A stretch of 64,000 bases of DNA. It comes from Astragalus membranaceus. Lineage: Eukaryota; Streptophyta; Magnoliopsida; Fabales; Fabaceae. The position numbers and the translations under genes were made by a program. This document shows positions 44,401 to 55,661 of the stretch, piece by piece. The notes beneath the pieces were generated by a model that saw only the letters and a program-made list of their open reading frames with translations, did no database searches and was not told the DNA's origin. Location of the stretch: NCBI GenBank assembly GCA_039519185.1, contig CM076846.1, forward strand, positions 187,163,068 to 187,227,067, read 5' to 3'. Position 1 is the stretch's first letter. Each line of letters opens with the position of its first letter.

Positions 44401-47400
44401 GGTGAATCTGAAGCCATCCTCGAGCGCAAGATGGTGAAGAGAGGTAACCTACTTGCTACCAAGGTTCTTGTCAAGTGGAAGCATTTTCCAAAGGAGCTGG
44501 CAACATGGGAATTCTACTACGAGTTGTAGAAGAAGTTTCCCAATTTCCACCCTTGAGGACAAGGGTTGTTGATACAATCAATTTAGTAAGGTAAAGAAAA
44601 TTGCACAATAACAGAGAAAGGAATTAAAGTAACTGTGTATTGTATATATTGATGAATGTTGTTCTGTGAGTGCAGAGAATCTGGGTGATTCTACTGCTTA
44701 CAAGTATGAAAAAAAGAGTGAAAAATGGCTCTTCGAGAGGCCTTCTCTCCCAATGGAAATGAATCCACAATGCACTTTCCAAGATACCCCTTAACTGCCT
44801 GATCCTTCCCCTTATATTCCAATCACCTTTTCTCTCTCTTCCATCCTCGCACACCCTGCCACCTCAGCAGGTGCTCACTCCCACGACTATCTCATGCTAA
44901 GTTAGTTAGTGGGAGTTTCTCCCCTACCACGTGCCCCACCTTAACTATCACGCGCCCATTTTTCTTTTTCTTCCTCTCATACACAAGTCCTTTTCCGTAT
45001 TTATCAATACCCCTGATAAGTCTATTTTTAGAGTCTTTTTAATAGTTATTTTATTAAGTCTTTTTAGTATTTTATTTATATTTTTGATCTATTTTACTGC
45101 AAATGTTTACTTTTTATCTTCAGGTTTTATTTTGAAGCAATTTCGACTGCTTCTGTCTCAGCAGGTTAGAATTCGACTGCATCTGTCTTCCAGAATTCGA
45201 CAGCATCTGTCTCCCAGAATTCGACTGCATCTGTCAGAATTCGACTGCATTTGTCTTCCAGATTTCGACTGCTTCTGTCTCAGCAGGTTAGAATTCGACA
45301 GCATCTGTCTCCCAGAATTCGACTGCATCTGTCAGAATTCGACAGCATCTGTCTCCCAGAATTCGACTGCATCTGTCTTCCAGAGTTCGACAGCATCTGT
45401 CTCCCAGAATTCGACAGCATCTGTCTCTCAGAATTCGACTGCATCTCCCAGAATTCGACAGCATCTGTCTCCCAGAATTCGACAGCATCTGTCTCCCAGA
45501 TTCGACAGCACAACGCAAACTGGCGCAGAACTGACGCAGGACAGGGCACCATGGGCGCCAATGGCGCCAAAATGCAGTCAAAATTGGCTGCGGCCACTTG
45601 TTGGTGGCTATCTTTGCCAACTTGATTTTTTCACTTCTTTTTGACTATTTTGCCCCTCCACTCAAGCCCTATGCCCACTTGTTGATGGATATTTTTGCCC
45701 ACTTGTTGATGGCTATCTCCCCTCATATTTTCCTATAAATAGGACCTTGATCCTCACTTGTAAGGAGACTGGGTTTTGTGAGTGAATCATTTCTCAAGAC
45801 TTGAATTTGGTGACAAAGTTCATCTCAAAAATTCTCTAAAGATTGTTCTTCATGTTCTTCATGTTCTTCATATTCTTCTACTTTCTTGCTATTTAAATTC
45901 TTGCAATTTACTTTCTTGCCCCTTTATTTTTCAAGTCATTTACTTTCTTGCCCTTTATTTTCCAAGTCATTTATTTTCTTGCTATTTAAATTCTTGCAAT
46001 TTATTTTCTAAGTCCTTTATTTTCCAAGTCATTTACTTTCTTGCCCCTTTATTTTTCAAGTCATTTACTTTCTTGCCCCTTTATTTTCCAAGTCATTTAC
46101 CTTCTTGCCTTTTATTTTCCAAGTCATTTATTTTCTTGCTATTTAAATTCTTGCAATTTATTTTCTAAGTCCTTTATTTTCCAAGTCATTTACTTTCTCG
46201 CGCCTTTATTTTCCAAGTCATTTACTTTCTTGCCCCTTTATTTTCCAAGTCATTTACTTTCTCGCGCCTTTATTTTCCAAGTCATTTACTTTCTTGCCCC
46301 TTTATTTTCCAAGTCATTTACTTTCTTGCCCCTTTATTTTCCAAGTCATTTATTTTCTTTTCTCCTCTTTTGTCTACAATGATCATGAGTGAGTAGACTT
46401 TACTAAAACATTCCTTCTTTCTAAAAACACTTTCTTTTCAGTTAATCAACTTTGAAAAATTAAATTGGTAATCACCTAGGCTCTCCCTGTGGATCGATAA
46501 CTCTTTTTATTACGCGATACGACTCGTGCACTTGCGAGCCTATCAACCCCCTCCTTTAAAATTCTCCTTGACCTCAAGGAGAAGCTGAGGAAATTCTTCT
46601 ATGACCTTGTCAGCTGCTTCCCATGAGTTTTCAAATGCTGGTAACCCTTTCCGCTTGATTAGGACTTGCTGCTCCTCTCCCGCAGTGTTCCTTACAGCTA
46701 GTGCTTCTTCAGGTTGTGCTTCCAGCATCCACTCTTCATTCAAACAACTTGGCAATGGTTGAGGCGCCTGATAACTCATATTTATATGAGTTATTTATAC
46801 TTATTCAAAGTTAAATCATGCAAGTTCTCTGACAATAGTAGGTTGTTTCTATTAAGTTTCTGTTAGTTTATTGCTTTTTCATTAGAAAGGGGCTAAATTA
46901 CAAGTTCTAGGCATATTGGTGCCAATTGGCGCCTTTGTGAGCATTTTGATGCTTCTTGTGTTTGTGCAGTAAACTGAACGTGGCAACGTCCCTCATCACG
47001 TCTGAAGAAGGGCAGCAGAGCAAGAAAGAAATATCTTATTTTTGGCGCACAAGAAATGATGGCCAAAGATCTAGTAGTACAGAAGATCTTCTCTCTCCTC
47101 AGCGCTGACGCGGCTGACGCACTGTAGCAGTGCGGTGTCACTTCAGGGCAGAGTCAACTCACAAGCAAGCTTGGAAGGTGGGGAATGACATCAGCAAGCA
47201 TGCAACCCTCTTTTGACCATGGCTATTCTCTCTCTATAAAAGGAAAAGGGGGCATCATGCGAAATCATCCACGAATCCATTCATCATCCACCTTCCTCCA
47301 TTTTCAAAGATAATTTTTCTAAAAGAAGTTCTGGACACAGACTTCTTCAATTTAAATTTTCTCAAGCTCCAATTTTTATTTCCATTCGCAACCATTACTG

Positions 47401-50400
47401 TGAAGCTCAGACGTTGTAACGTCTTTACAGCGTGCATGAAGGAAGGCTACTTAGGCGTATCTTTTGCGTTAAGTCTCCTTTTCTCTATGTACGGTACTTG
47501 GATTTTAACTCCTCTTATTTCTGTAAGGATGCTCAGCATGAGCTAAACATTTGTAGTTGGGTTGTTGTTTTGCATGTAATGAACCTCTAGTTTAATGCTA
47601 TGAAGTATTGATGTTTATGCGTTTTAAATCTTTGCATGTTAATATTTCCAAACTTGCTTTGAACTGGCCACTTAAAATAAGTAGATTCATAGGTACAGAC
47701 ATGGTCTATGAAAAGAACTCAAAGATTTATGTGAATGAAAAGGTGCACTAAAGACATTTAGGCATTTTTATCTAAGTCTAGACATAGAATGGATAATAGT
47801 TCATAGGACATTGCTGTGGGTACTTAAAATACAGGAGTAGGCCTACTTAGAACCTAGACATAGGAATTCTAGTACTTGAAGCTCTGACGTTTTGTGACTG
47901 AAAAGCACAGCTCTTTTACAACAGCGTTCAAACGTTATAACGTCTATACAACATAGCATTTGTACGTGTTAACGTGTAAACGTTATAACGTCTGATTAGA
48001 GGAGATTTATTTGCATGCAGCAATCCAACTCATACTCTTCCATATTCACAACCACTTCTTGTTTACTTGCTTTATTTATGTTACTAGTCTTAATCTTAAT
48101 ACCAACTTTTAGTGCCGATTTATTACTTGTTTCACTTGTGTTTTAAAGACTTGAACTCTGAAAGTAAATCAATCCTCGTGGGAACGATCTCTTACTTTTT
48201 ATCCACTTTATTACTTGTACGACGTGTATACTTGCACTGATATTGCGACTAGAACACACGCGCAACAGCGCCATAGGAGCTTTCACAGCTTTCTTCAAAA
48301 GAGATACATGAAATACGGGATGCACTTTGGAATCAGCAGGCAGATTCAGTTTGTAGGCTACAGCTCCTACACGTTGCAGCACCTCATACGGTCCATAATA
48401 CCTAGGGCTTAATTTCTGATTCACTCTTTTTGCCAAACTCTTCATCTTATATGGTTGTATCTTCACATACACTAAATCTCCCACTGCATACTCCACATTC
48501 CTCCTATGCTTGTCAGCTTGAGACTTCATCTTGTTCTGAGCTTGTGTCAGTTGTTCCTTCAACTCATTTAGCATGTCATTTCTATCAGCCAAATTCCTGT
48601 CAACCTCCTCTATAGAAGTATGATGAACATCACCTCTGATTAACACTGGTGGTGTTCTTCCATATAAAGCTTGGAATGGAGTTGTTTTAATAGTTGAGTG
48701 GTAGTTAGTATTATACCAATACTCAGCCCAATTCAACCATTTTACCCATTGTTTAGGTCTCCTGCCTGTCAAGCATCTTAGATATACTTCCAAACACCTG
48801 TTAACCACTTCAGTCTGGCCATCGGATTGTGGGTGGTAAGCACTACTGTATTTCAGCTTGGTGCCTACTGCCTTGAACAATTCTGACCAAAAAGTACTCA
48901 AGAAGACCTTGTCTCTGTCAGACACTATGGATTTAGGAAATCCATGTAATTTCACCACTTCTTTCACAAATACTTCAGCCACATCCTTGGCATGATAGGG
49001 ATGACTCAAAGGAATAAAATGGGCATATTTGGTTAGTCTGTCAACCACTACAAATATGGTATCCATACCACCAGACTTGGGCAATCCTCCAATAAAATCC
49101 ATGGAGATGTCACTCCACACCTGATCAGGTACAGGCAGTGGTTGTAGCAATCCACCTGGGCTCATAGTTTGGTATTTATTTTGTTGGCAAATCTCACAAG
49201 CATCCACAAACTCTTTAATTCTTCTTCTCATGCCTTCCCAGTACACCACTTGCTCAGCCCTTTTGACTGTCTTAAAAACTCCTAAATGGCCACCAGAAGG
49301 AGAGTTATGCATCTCTTGCAAAATCTCAGTGATTTTGGGCGACTCCTTGGGTATAACCACTCTGTCTTTGTGATACAGCCTCCCCTTCTTGAGAACCTAG
49401 TCACTGTGACTTAGGGGGTCTATCAACAACTCTTGCACAATCCTCCTGAGCTTCTCATCTATCTGAATCTCATCTTCTAAGCCATCCCAGACTTCACACT
49501 GCACAGTAGACACAGCAGCAAATTGCATTACTCTGGACAACCCATCTGCAGCACTGTTTTCCTTTCCTGGCTTGTACTTAATTTCAAAATCATAGCCTAG
49601 GAGTTTAGACACCCATTTCTGTTGATCTTCACTTACAATTCTCTGCTCAGTGAGGAATCTCAGGCTCTTTTGATCCGTGTGGACCTTAAAGTGTCTTCCT
49701 AGCAAATAAGGTCTCCATTTTTGGATAGCCATTACAATGGCCATTACTTCCCTCTCATAGACTGATTTATTCTGCGCTCTATCAGATAACGTATGACTCA
49801 TATAGGCCACTGGTCTCCCTTCCTGCATCAGCACTGCACCCAGTCCCTTTCCGGAAGCATCTGTCTCCACTATGAATTCTTTCTCAAAGTCAGGCACTGC
49901 CAATACTGGCACAGGCATCATGGCATGCTTCAAACTGTCAAAAGCTGCTTGTGCTTCCTCATTCCAAACAAAACTGTCTTTCTTCAAGAGTTGTGTTAGT
50001 GGCCAAGCTATCTTGCCATAATTTTTCACAAATTTCCTATAGTAACCAGTCAAGCCTAAAAATCCTCTCAGACCCTTCAGCTCTTTTGGTGGAGGCCAAT
50101 TCAACATAGCTTCTACTTTCTTGGGATCCGCAGATACTCCCTCCCCTGAAATTAAATGTCCCAAGTATTGAATCTGTCTCTGTCCAAAGCTGCATTTCTT
50201 TCTATTTGCATACAACTTGTGTGCTCTCAGCAATTTGAGCACCACATTCAAATGTTCCCTATGGATGTTCTCATCTCTACTGTAAATGAGAATATCATCA
50301 AAGAAGACAAGTGCAAATTTTCTAAGTATAGGCCTCAGAACTTCGTTCATCAATGCTTGAAAAGTGGATGGAGCATTAGTTAGCCCAAAAGGCATCACTA

Positions 50401-53400
50401 AATACTCATAATGACCCTCATGGGTTCTAAAGGCAGTTTTCTGGATACCATCTTCTTTCATCCGGATCTGGTGGTATCCAGATTTCAAATCCAGCTTAGA
50501 GAATATCATTGCTCCACCAAATTCATCTAAAAGCTCATCAATGACAGGTATTGGGAATTTGTTAGGGACAGTTTCCTTATTGAGGGCTCTATAGTCAGTG
50601 CAAAATCTCCACCCACCATCCTTTTTCTTGACCAAGATCACTGGGCTAGAATATGGACTGGTGCTTGGTCTTACAATCCCTGCTTGCATCATTTCCTTGA
50701 CCATCTTCTCTATCTCATTCTTTTGATAGTACGGATATCTATAAGGTCTCACATTAGGAATGGTTGCACCTGCCAACAATTCAATGGAGTGATCCTGTTT
50801 TCTGGGTGGTGGCAGCCCTGTAGGCATCTCAAATACATCCTGATACTCATCCAGCAACTCAACAAAATCTTCTTCTCCTGCTGTGTTTGAATGCCCTTCA
50901 TCCTGATCAATTTGACAGCCCACCATGACTCCTTCCCTTCGTTCAAACAATGATTTGGCCATAGATTTCCAAGAGGCTTGTCCATTACATAGAGCAGGCT
51001 CTCCTCGAATCGTCATCTTCTTCCCCTTATCCTTCCAATTTAAACTGAGGTTCCTGAAATTTGCCTCCACATCACCTAAACTGGCTAACCAGTCTATGCC
51101 CAATATCATGTCAGTACCTCCTAACTCCATCAAGTAAAAATGTGCCTGGAATTCAATCCCCTGCACCACAAACTTCAAATTCTTGCATACTCCTCTGTTG
51201 CGGACCTGCTCCCCTGTGCCCAATTCTACTAAGAATGTTGGTGTGTCTTCCACAGCTAAGTGAAGTGTTTGCACCACCCTTGGTGAGATAAAATCTCCAC
51301 TAGCACCAGAATCCACTAAAGTGAGTACCAGTTGGCATCCAATCTCTCCCCAAACCTTAAAAGATTTGTTGGAAGTGAGCCCCTCCTTACTGTGCAAGGA
51401 CAGGATCAAGGTTTTCATTTCTGCCACATTCTCTTCCTCTACTTCCACCTCTTCTGCAGGTGTTTCTACAGAGTTTTCCTCTTCCTCTGACTCACTCAAC
51501 ACTTCACACAGCATGACCTTCATGCTTTTCTGCTTACACACATGTCCCTTTCCCCACTTGTCACCACACTTGAAACACAAGCCTAGCTTCATCTTCCCAT
51601 CAAGCTCATTTGAAGAGAGCCACCTATTTCTTGGTGGTCCTTTCTCACTTTCTTTCTCAGTGTCTTTCCTTAACTTAGCAGGGTCCCAACTCCCTCTGTA
51701 TCTAGATCCATTTCCCTTCCAATCATTCTTCTCAGGCAGCAACTTACTCCTCTTTCCTAGTGCATTGTTCTTTTCCTCTATCAACAAAGCACGATCCATC
51801 AGACTAGATAGATCATCAAACCCGTACAGTTTCATTTCTGCTTTTATTTCCTCCCTCAACCCATTAAGGAAAATATCTTCCAACATTCTCCTATCCTCTC
51901 TAGCTAAAGGGGCCACGTGTAGTTCAAACTTCTCCCTGTACTCCATCACGGTGCCTTCCTGCTTCAGACTCAACAGAGGCCCCAACGGATTCTGCAACGA
52001 CTCAGGGTAAAATCTGCGTATCACAGCATTTTTGAACTCACCCCACGTACATCTTGTAGCTTGGTCCTCCCACCATTGGAACCAATTTAAGGCTCTATCC
52101 TCCAAGGCGATCACCACCGCGTCAAGTTTCTCGGCTTCGCGCACTTGATTCACGCGAAAATACCTCTCAACCCGAACTAGCCACCCATGCGGGTCATCGC
52201 CCTTGAAAACGGGTATTTCCAATCTGCGACGTCCTCCGAACCGGTAATCTACCTCCACTCCTTCGTTTCTTCGATTGAAGTTATTGCGAGGCGTTCCGCC
52301 CTGATGGCCACCGGAAGTGACGACCGGACCTCCGCCGGAGCTACCGCTACCATCGCCTGAGTCTGCTACGCTCTTCAGCTTGCGCTCAGCAAGCATCTCC
52401 TTCATCCCTGCGTAGATTTCGCTGAGGATTACATCCATCCCCGCGACCTTCTTTTCCAACGCTTCCATACGATTCTCCATGAGTCCTCGTGTAGTGACCA
52501 TACAATGCACTTCAGGATCAAGTGCTTTGATACCAAATTGATACAATCAATTTAGTAAGGTAAAGAAAATTGCACAATAACAGAGAAAGGAATTAAAGTA
52601 ACTGTGTATTGTATATATTGATGAATGTTGTTCTGTGAGTGCAGAGAATCTGGGTGATTCTACTGCTTACAAGTATGAAAAAAAGAGTGAAAAATGGCTC
52701 TTCGAGAGGCCTTCTCTCCCGATGGAAATGAATCCACAATGCACTTTCCAAGATACCCCTTAACTGCCTGATCCTTCCCCTTATATTCCAATCACCTTTT
52801 CTCTCTCTTCCATCCTCGCACACCCTGCCACCTCAGCAGGTGCTCACTCCCACGACTATCTCATGCTAAGTTAGTTAGTGGGAGTTTCTCCCCTACCACG
52901 TGCCCCACCTTAACTATCATGCACCCATTTTTCTTTTTCTTCCTCTCATACACAAGTCCTTTTCCGTATTTATCAGTTGTCTCTAAGGGGAGGGTATTGT
53001 GATAGAGTCACTTTACCATAACATCTAGTTACCATTTACTTTTACTGTTTACCTTAATTGCCAGCTGTATTTTACATTTTCAATTGTATTTTACATTTAG
53101 TGTACAGCTACCGTATGTGGTGAGCTGGTTATACTAGTTGATAGAGCTAGTTTCACAAGATTCATTTCAGTTAGAAAGAATCTATGGTTGTACTACTTGC
53201 TATATAGCATGAAATCACCAAATGAAGAAGACATCATCATTACTCAAATTCAGTTCTCTAACTAATTCTCTCTCTATTCCGTTAGATCTTCTTCTTCGAG
53301 CCACCCTTCCTCACGGTGCTCCAGAGAGAATCACGGTGGTTACCGGATTCCTTATCCCTAACCACCTTGCTCGGTCTCACATAATACCATACAATGGAGG

Positions 53401-54599
53401 TCATGAATGGTCATAGATAGTGAAGTTTAATTGAATTTATGCTGGCTTGGACATGATATGCTATTCAAAGTTTATTGTCTTCTAAAATTGTTGTTTACTT
53501 TGGCAAGTGACTATTATTTTATGTTGTCAAAATTTTTATTAGCTTTCCCCTTCCACATTGAATTTGAAAATACCTGGAAGATGATGCATTGTGGTATCAG
53601 ATATCAGATATGTACTTTAAAAACCAGAACATGTTGATATTAAAACCCTGCCAAAGCAAAGCTTTGCTTGATGCTGACTTTGTTGTTTTTATGCTATCTT
53701 ATCTACTTTGATTATGTTTTTTTCCTGTTTATTATTTGGCTAACCCCAACATATGGCAATGCGTTTTCTTCATTTGAAGCTTGCATTTCTAAGACCTTTC
53801 TGGCAATGGTACTGTGTTGTTTGATCACTATATGCGTATCTTATTTGTATATTCAGAATAGAATATGGTGTCAATATATATGGAATATTGAAGCTCTTAT
53901 TTGGCCAGAGTGACCATATGATATTTTAATTGGTTGTCTCATTGCAGGCTAAGCCAAAGCCAGATCACGATCTTAGTGCAAAGAGAAAAGCAGTGGCACC
54001 TGCTGTTTGTGACACTGAGCCTTCTGCATCAGGTTTGAGTAAAAAAGCCAAGAGGGAGTGGAGCTGTGCACTATGTCAGGTTATTGTCACGAGTGAGGCG
54101 AGTTTTAATAAGCATCTGGCTGGTAGGAAGCACAAGGCCAAGGAAGCATCAGTGACAACCCAGACGATCGGTAAGAGTACAAAAACATCTTTATTATTAC
54201 AGTAAAGTGAAAAAAGTGTGAATGCTACTACTTTAACCATCCTTATTCCTTACCACATTTCCAGGGTTGGATAACTTGGATGCAACACCAAATAGGGAGT
54301 CAACTGAGCCAAGCTTAATCTTGGAAGAATTGAATCAAACAGTGGTTGATAAAGGTGTAATGGAAACTAAGAATGAGGAACTAGCACAACTTGTGGAGAA
54401 AAACCACAATATAGGTGGTTTGGAGAATCCAAGTGAAACTGTCACTGAGGAAGCTGGGAGAACAAATGCATCTGCAAGAAAGAAGGTTCTCTTGTGGTGT
54501 GAAGTTTGTCAAATTCGTACTCCCTCACATGCTGTGATGGAAACCCACAAAAATGGGAAACAACACCAAAAGCAAATGATGAAGCTCAGTCAAAATTAA
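37723..54599 (+). CDS. Two-finger U1-type C2H2 zinc-finger protein, four exons
   Basis: CDS join(37723..37840,37941..38296,53948..54170,54265..54599), 1,032 bp, 343 aa; all junctions are GT-AG and keep frame. Exon 1 gives MEFKYRAVDKNDKK and a Thr run. Exon 2 holds a charged helix (about residues 60-97: LRELEKEQIRREIIASEIAR, RRELEAEVRRELALER), likely a coiled coil. Exon 3 has finger 1 (about 196-222, CALCQVIVTSEASFNKHLAG then RKH). Exon 4 has finger 2 (about 310-335, CEVCQIRTPSHAVMETHKNG then KQH). Both fit CX2CX12HX5H, the zf-met/U1-like form that usually binds double-stranded RNA or RNA-protein complexes. Plant proteins with this same N-terminal helix plus two fingers exist (recollection); their function is unclear. 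Intron 3 is 15,651 bp through nested retrotransposons. Whether it is still spliced correctly cannot be told. Confidence 0.88.
38365..38456. repeat. (AT)n(GT)n microsatellite in intron 3
   Basis: A TA run passes into about 40 GT units. Any open frame across it is an artefact. Confidence 0.97.
38611..43052 (+). mobile_element. Ty1/copia retrotransposon, full length but inactive
   Basis: 4,442 bp. 5' LTR 38611-38807 (197 bp) and 3' LTR 42858-43052 (195 bp) both start TGYTAGAG and end CCTAACA. The 5-bp target duplication is ATTTT on each side. A primer-binding site (TTGGTACCAGAGCT, initiator-tRNA-Met type) follows the 5' LTR, and a purine-rich AAGGGAGGG tract precedes the 3' LTR. By eye the LTRs differ at about 11 sites plus two small indels. 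It sits in the same orientation as the host gene, within intron 3, inside an older repeat-like sequence. Confidence 0.93.
38890..42826 (+). pseudogene. Copia gag-pol polyprotein, degenerate
   Basis: Domain order GAG-PR-INT-RT-RH defines Ty1/copia. Gag starts at ATG 38890 (PSIPKFDGHYDL) but meets TGA at 38962-38964, where a Trp codon is usual. A CCHC knuckle (CYKCGRLGHYQYEC) lies near 39580. The protease motif reads DSR (about 39740-39748) where DSG is expected, so the catalytic site is altered. Integrase shows HSDICKPI and FIDDFSRKTWVYFLVEKSEA with a stop after CVDNH near 40562. RT shows YQLDVKSAFLHGELSETVYV and SLYVDDLIFTGN, with breaks near 41520 and 41800. RNase H and the usual tail (SKYIDIRFHFLRN, LLADGMTKPL) end at 42826. 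At least six lesions rule out autonomous function. Confidence 0.92.
43205..44564 (+). pseudogene. Ty3/gypsy chromovirus pol 3' part (element A)
   Basis: A 5'-truncated gypsy copy. It opens in RNase H (IIKTDQKSIKHILEQKLN, KEGVANKAADALSRVEGAK), skips the integrase zinc finger through a deletion and a small duplication (KQVILVV twice, near 43585 and 43630), then gives integrase (VVDRLSKYAHF, stop at 43717-43719, ITTDRDPIFMSEMWTELF, SAYHPQTDGQTEIVNKALE). It ends with a chromodomain-like tail (LVKWKHFPKELATWEFYYEL) and a stop codon at 44527. The chromodomain marks it as a chromovirus. Its 3' continuation (purine tract and LTR) lies at 52981-53390, separated by the insertion of element B. Confidence 0.88.
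45120..45510. repeat. 24-bp tandem array (CCCAGAATTCGACAGCATCT)
   Basis: About a dozen units of the form AGAATTCGACWGCATCTGTC with variable TCCC joints, inside a solo LTR. Both strands show long Ser/Arg-rich open frames because the unit length is a multiple of three. Confidence 0.93.
45870..46360. repeat. About 32-bp tandem array (TTATTTTCCAAGTCATTTAC)
   Basis: More than a dozen units of CCCTTTATTTTCCAAGTCAT plus TTACTTTCTTG, with some units carrying CTATTTAAATTCTTGCAATT. In the same solo LTR, downstream of the 24-bp array. Confidence 0.93.
46543..52501 (-). pseudogene. Gypsy element B gag-pol polyprotein with chromodomain
   Basis: The minus-strand frame begins at about 52501 (MVTTRGLMENRMEALEKKVA); the upstream Met at 52546 lies in the LTR. 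Gag (RALNWFQWWEDQ, KNAVIRRFYP), knuckle (CFKCGDKWGKGHVC), protease (TLVDSGASGDFIS), RT (RFCTDYRALNKETVPNKFPI, VFFDDILIYS) and RNase H (FIVETDASGKGLGAVLMQEG) are intact. A single in-frame TAG at 49397-49399 interrupts the tether before the integrase zinc finger. Integrase then continues (HNSPSGGHLGVFKTVKRAEQ, CEICQQNK, DISMDFIGGLPKS, SDRDKVFLSTFWSELFKA, SAYHPQSDGQTEVVNRCLE) to about 48273. A solo LTR splits off the chromodomain end (EEQQVLIKRKGLPAFENSWE, stop at 46543). Apart from one stop and one insertion it is well preserved. Confidence 0.93.
46769..48267. mobile_element. Solo LTR splitting the element B pol gene (site GCGCC)
   Basis: 1,499 bp, starts TGATAACTCATATTTATATG and ends CACGCGCAACA, flanked by GCGCC (46764-46768 and 48268-48272). 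Removing it and one GCGCC rejoins the integrase C-terminus with the chromodomain. It is a different family from the solo LTR at 45014. Confidence 0.9.
52981..53390 (+). mobile_element. 3' end and LTR of gypsy element A
   Basis: After the GTTGT duplication comes a purine tract (CTAAGGGGAGGGTA), then TGTGATAGAGTCACTTTACC, the presumed LTR start at 52998. It runs to about 53390, where sequence matching the host intron (ATAATACCATA) resumes. The exact LTR end is unclear and no 5' LTR exists. Confidence 0.7.
53391..53947. other. Original intron 3 sequence of the zinc-finger gene
   Basis: Matches copy B at about 32150-32310 without interruption, so it is pre-insertion intron. It ends in the acceptor CATTGCAG at 53947. 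Confidence 0.65.
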
Positions 54600-55656
54600 G
54601 GACAATGCTTGACTTTTTTATTCATGAAACCAACAGACATCGTTAATCAATAGAAACTTAGTTTATGTGTGCTATGTTTTTTCCTCATTTTTACTTTCAT
54701 GTATGCTTATTTTCTTTTAGAATATATCTCACTTGTTCTTTCACGAGTATATTCTACCAATGTCGACACCATTTAGACATGGTTTGAAGCATGACAAGAG
54801 AGAAACAAAAGAAGTCTTTTTAAGGCTTTAGTTAGTTGATAGAATGAATTGGATGGTTTCATCAGTCTTGTGGTGTTGTTTTTTTTCTTTTTCTGATTTG
54901 GCATCACATTTACCGGGAAAAGAAGGGAATGGAATAATTTTTTATTGGTCCACTTAAAATATGTAGCATTAATTAACATTTTGTTTTTTATCACATTCAG
55001 AAAAGAAGTGCAATGGATTAACTTCTGATTAAATTATTCTGTTGCTCCAGGCAGTTTCATCAGTTTTTTTCACTAAGACCCTATAATTTTGAAATGTTGT
55101 ATAATTTATATTTTTTGACAAAAAGTTTTTATAATTAAGTCCCTGCTTATTATTATTGTTACATATTTGTTAAGTTATGAGGAGATGGTACTGTATTATG
55201 GCTTTTCAGATCCCAAGAACAGCTTTCTTTAATAGGTTCATTTTGAGTTGAATAACATTGCTGTTGCACCCTGCAACCTGTGTGACTAGCCTCGGAGAAG
55301 CACCTCTGACATTGCTTCATTAAAGCTGTGAATCTGTTTCCCTTGGAAGAGGGTGTTGTTGTGTTATCTTAGTCATTGAGCACCCTATGTCATCTATTTT
55401 GTCTGTCATCCAAATCGTGCTAAGAAATTAAGGCAACAAGTGCTCCTTATAATGATGGTGAATTTCTTTGTATTTGTGACACTGATACCTAAAATACTGA
55501 GGAGGAGAGAATACTGATATCTTTAAAATATTTCTTTCTTTTTATTAACTACAACTTGTGTGCATTTTTCTTGTTTTTTTTTATGCTTTTAGGGAGGAGG
55601 AGAATGATGCATTTTTTCTGTTACCGTGTTATTGGTGTGCAAACTAATCTACACCG
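54600..55656. other. 3' flank of the zinc-finger gene
   Basis: About 54750-54970 is paralogous to 33360-33570 and 11420-11640. The rest shows no gene or repeat I can name. Confidence 0.5.
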
Positions 55657-55661
55657 GAGAA

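Larger units (their letters stand above)
45014..46545. mobile_element. Solo LTR nested in element B (site ACCCC)
   Basis: 1,532 bp, starts TGATAAGTC and ends GAGCCTATCA, flanked by ACCCC (45009-45013 and 46546-46550). It lies between the polypurine tract and the 3' LTR of element B. It contains two tandem arrays. No coding sequence; long open frames are repeat artefacts. Confidence 0.9.
44570..52975 (-). mobile_element. Ty3/gypsy chromovirus, full length (element B)
   Basis: 8,406 bp including two later solo LTRs; about 5.4 kb without them. LTRs at 44570-45006 and 52539-52975 are each 437 bp, start TGATACAATC and end ATTTATCA. The 5-bp duplication GTTGT (44565-44569 and 52976-52980) lies within element A. 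On the minus strand the primer site reads TTTGGTATCAAAGCA just inside the 5' LTR. I count three differences between the LTRs (near 44752, 44949 and 44951 versus their mates), so insertion is recent. It is in antisense orientation to the host gene. Confidence 0.95.

Noticed and set aside
45120..45510. Regular 24-bp repeats, CRISPR-like at first glance
   Set aside because: Units are tandem with no unique spacers, the genome is a plant, and the array lies inside a solo LTR.
45251..45644. Ser/Arg/Gln-rich open frames on both strands
   Set aside because: Products of a 24-bp tandem repeat whose length is divisible by three, so all frames stay open.
46893..47437. Minus-strand open frames of 60-82 codons in the 46.8-47.5 kb region
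   Set aside because: They lie inside a solo LTR and show no family motifs.
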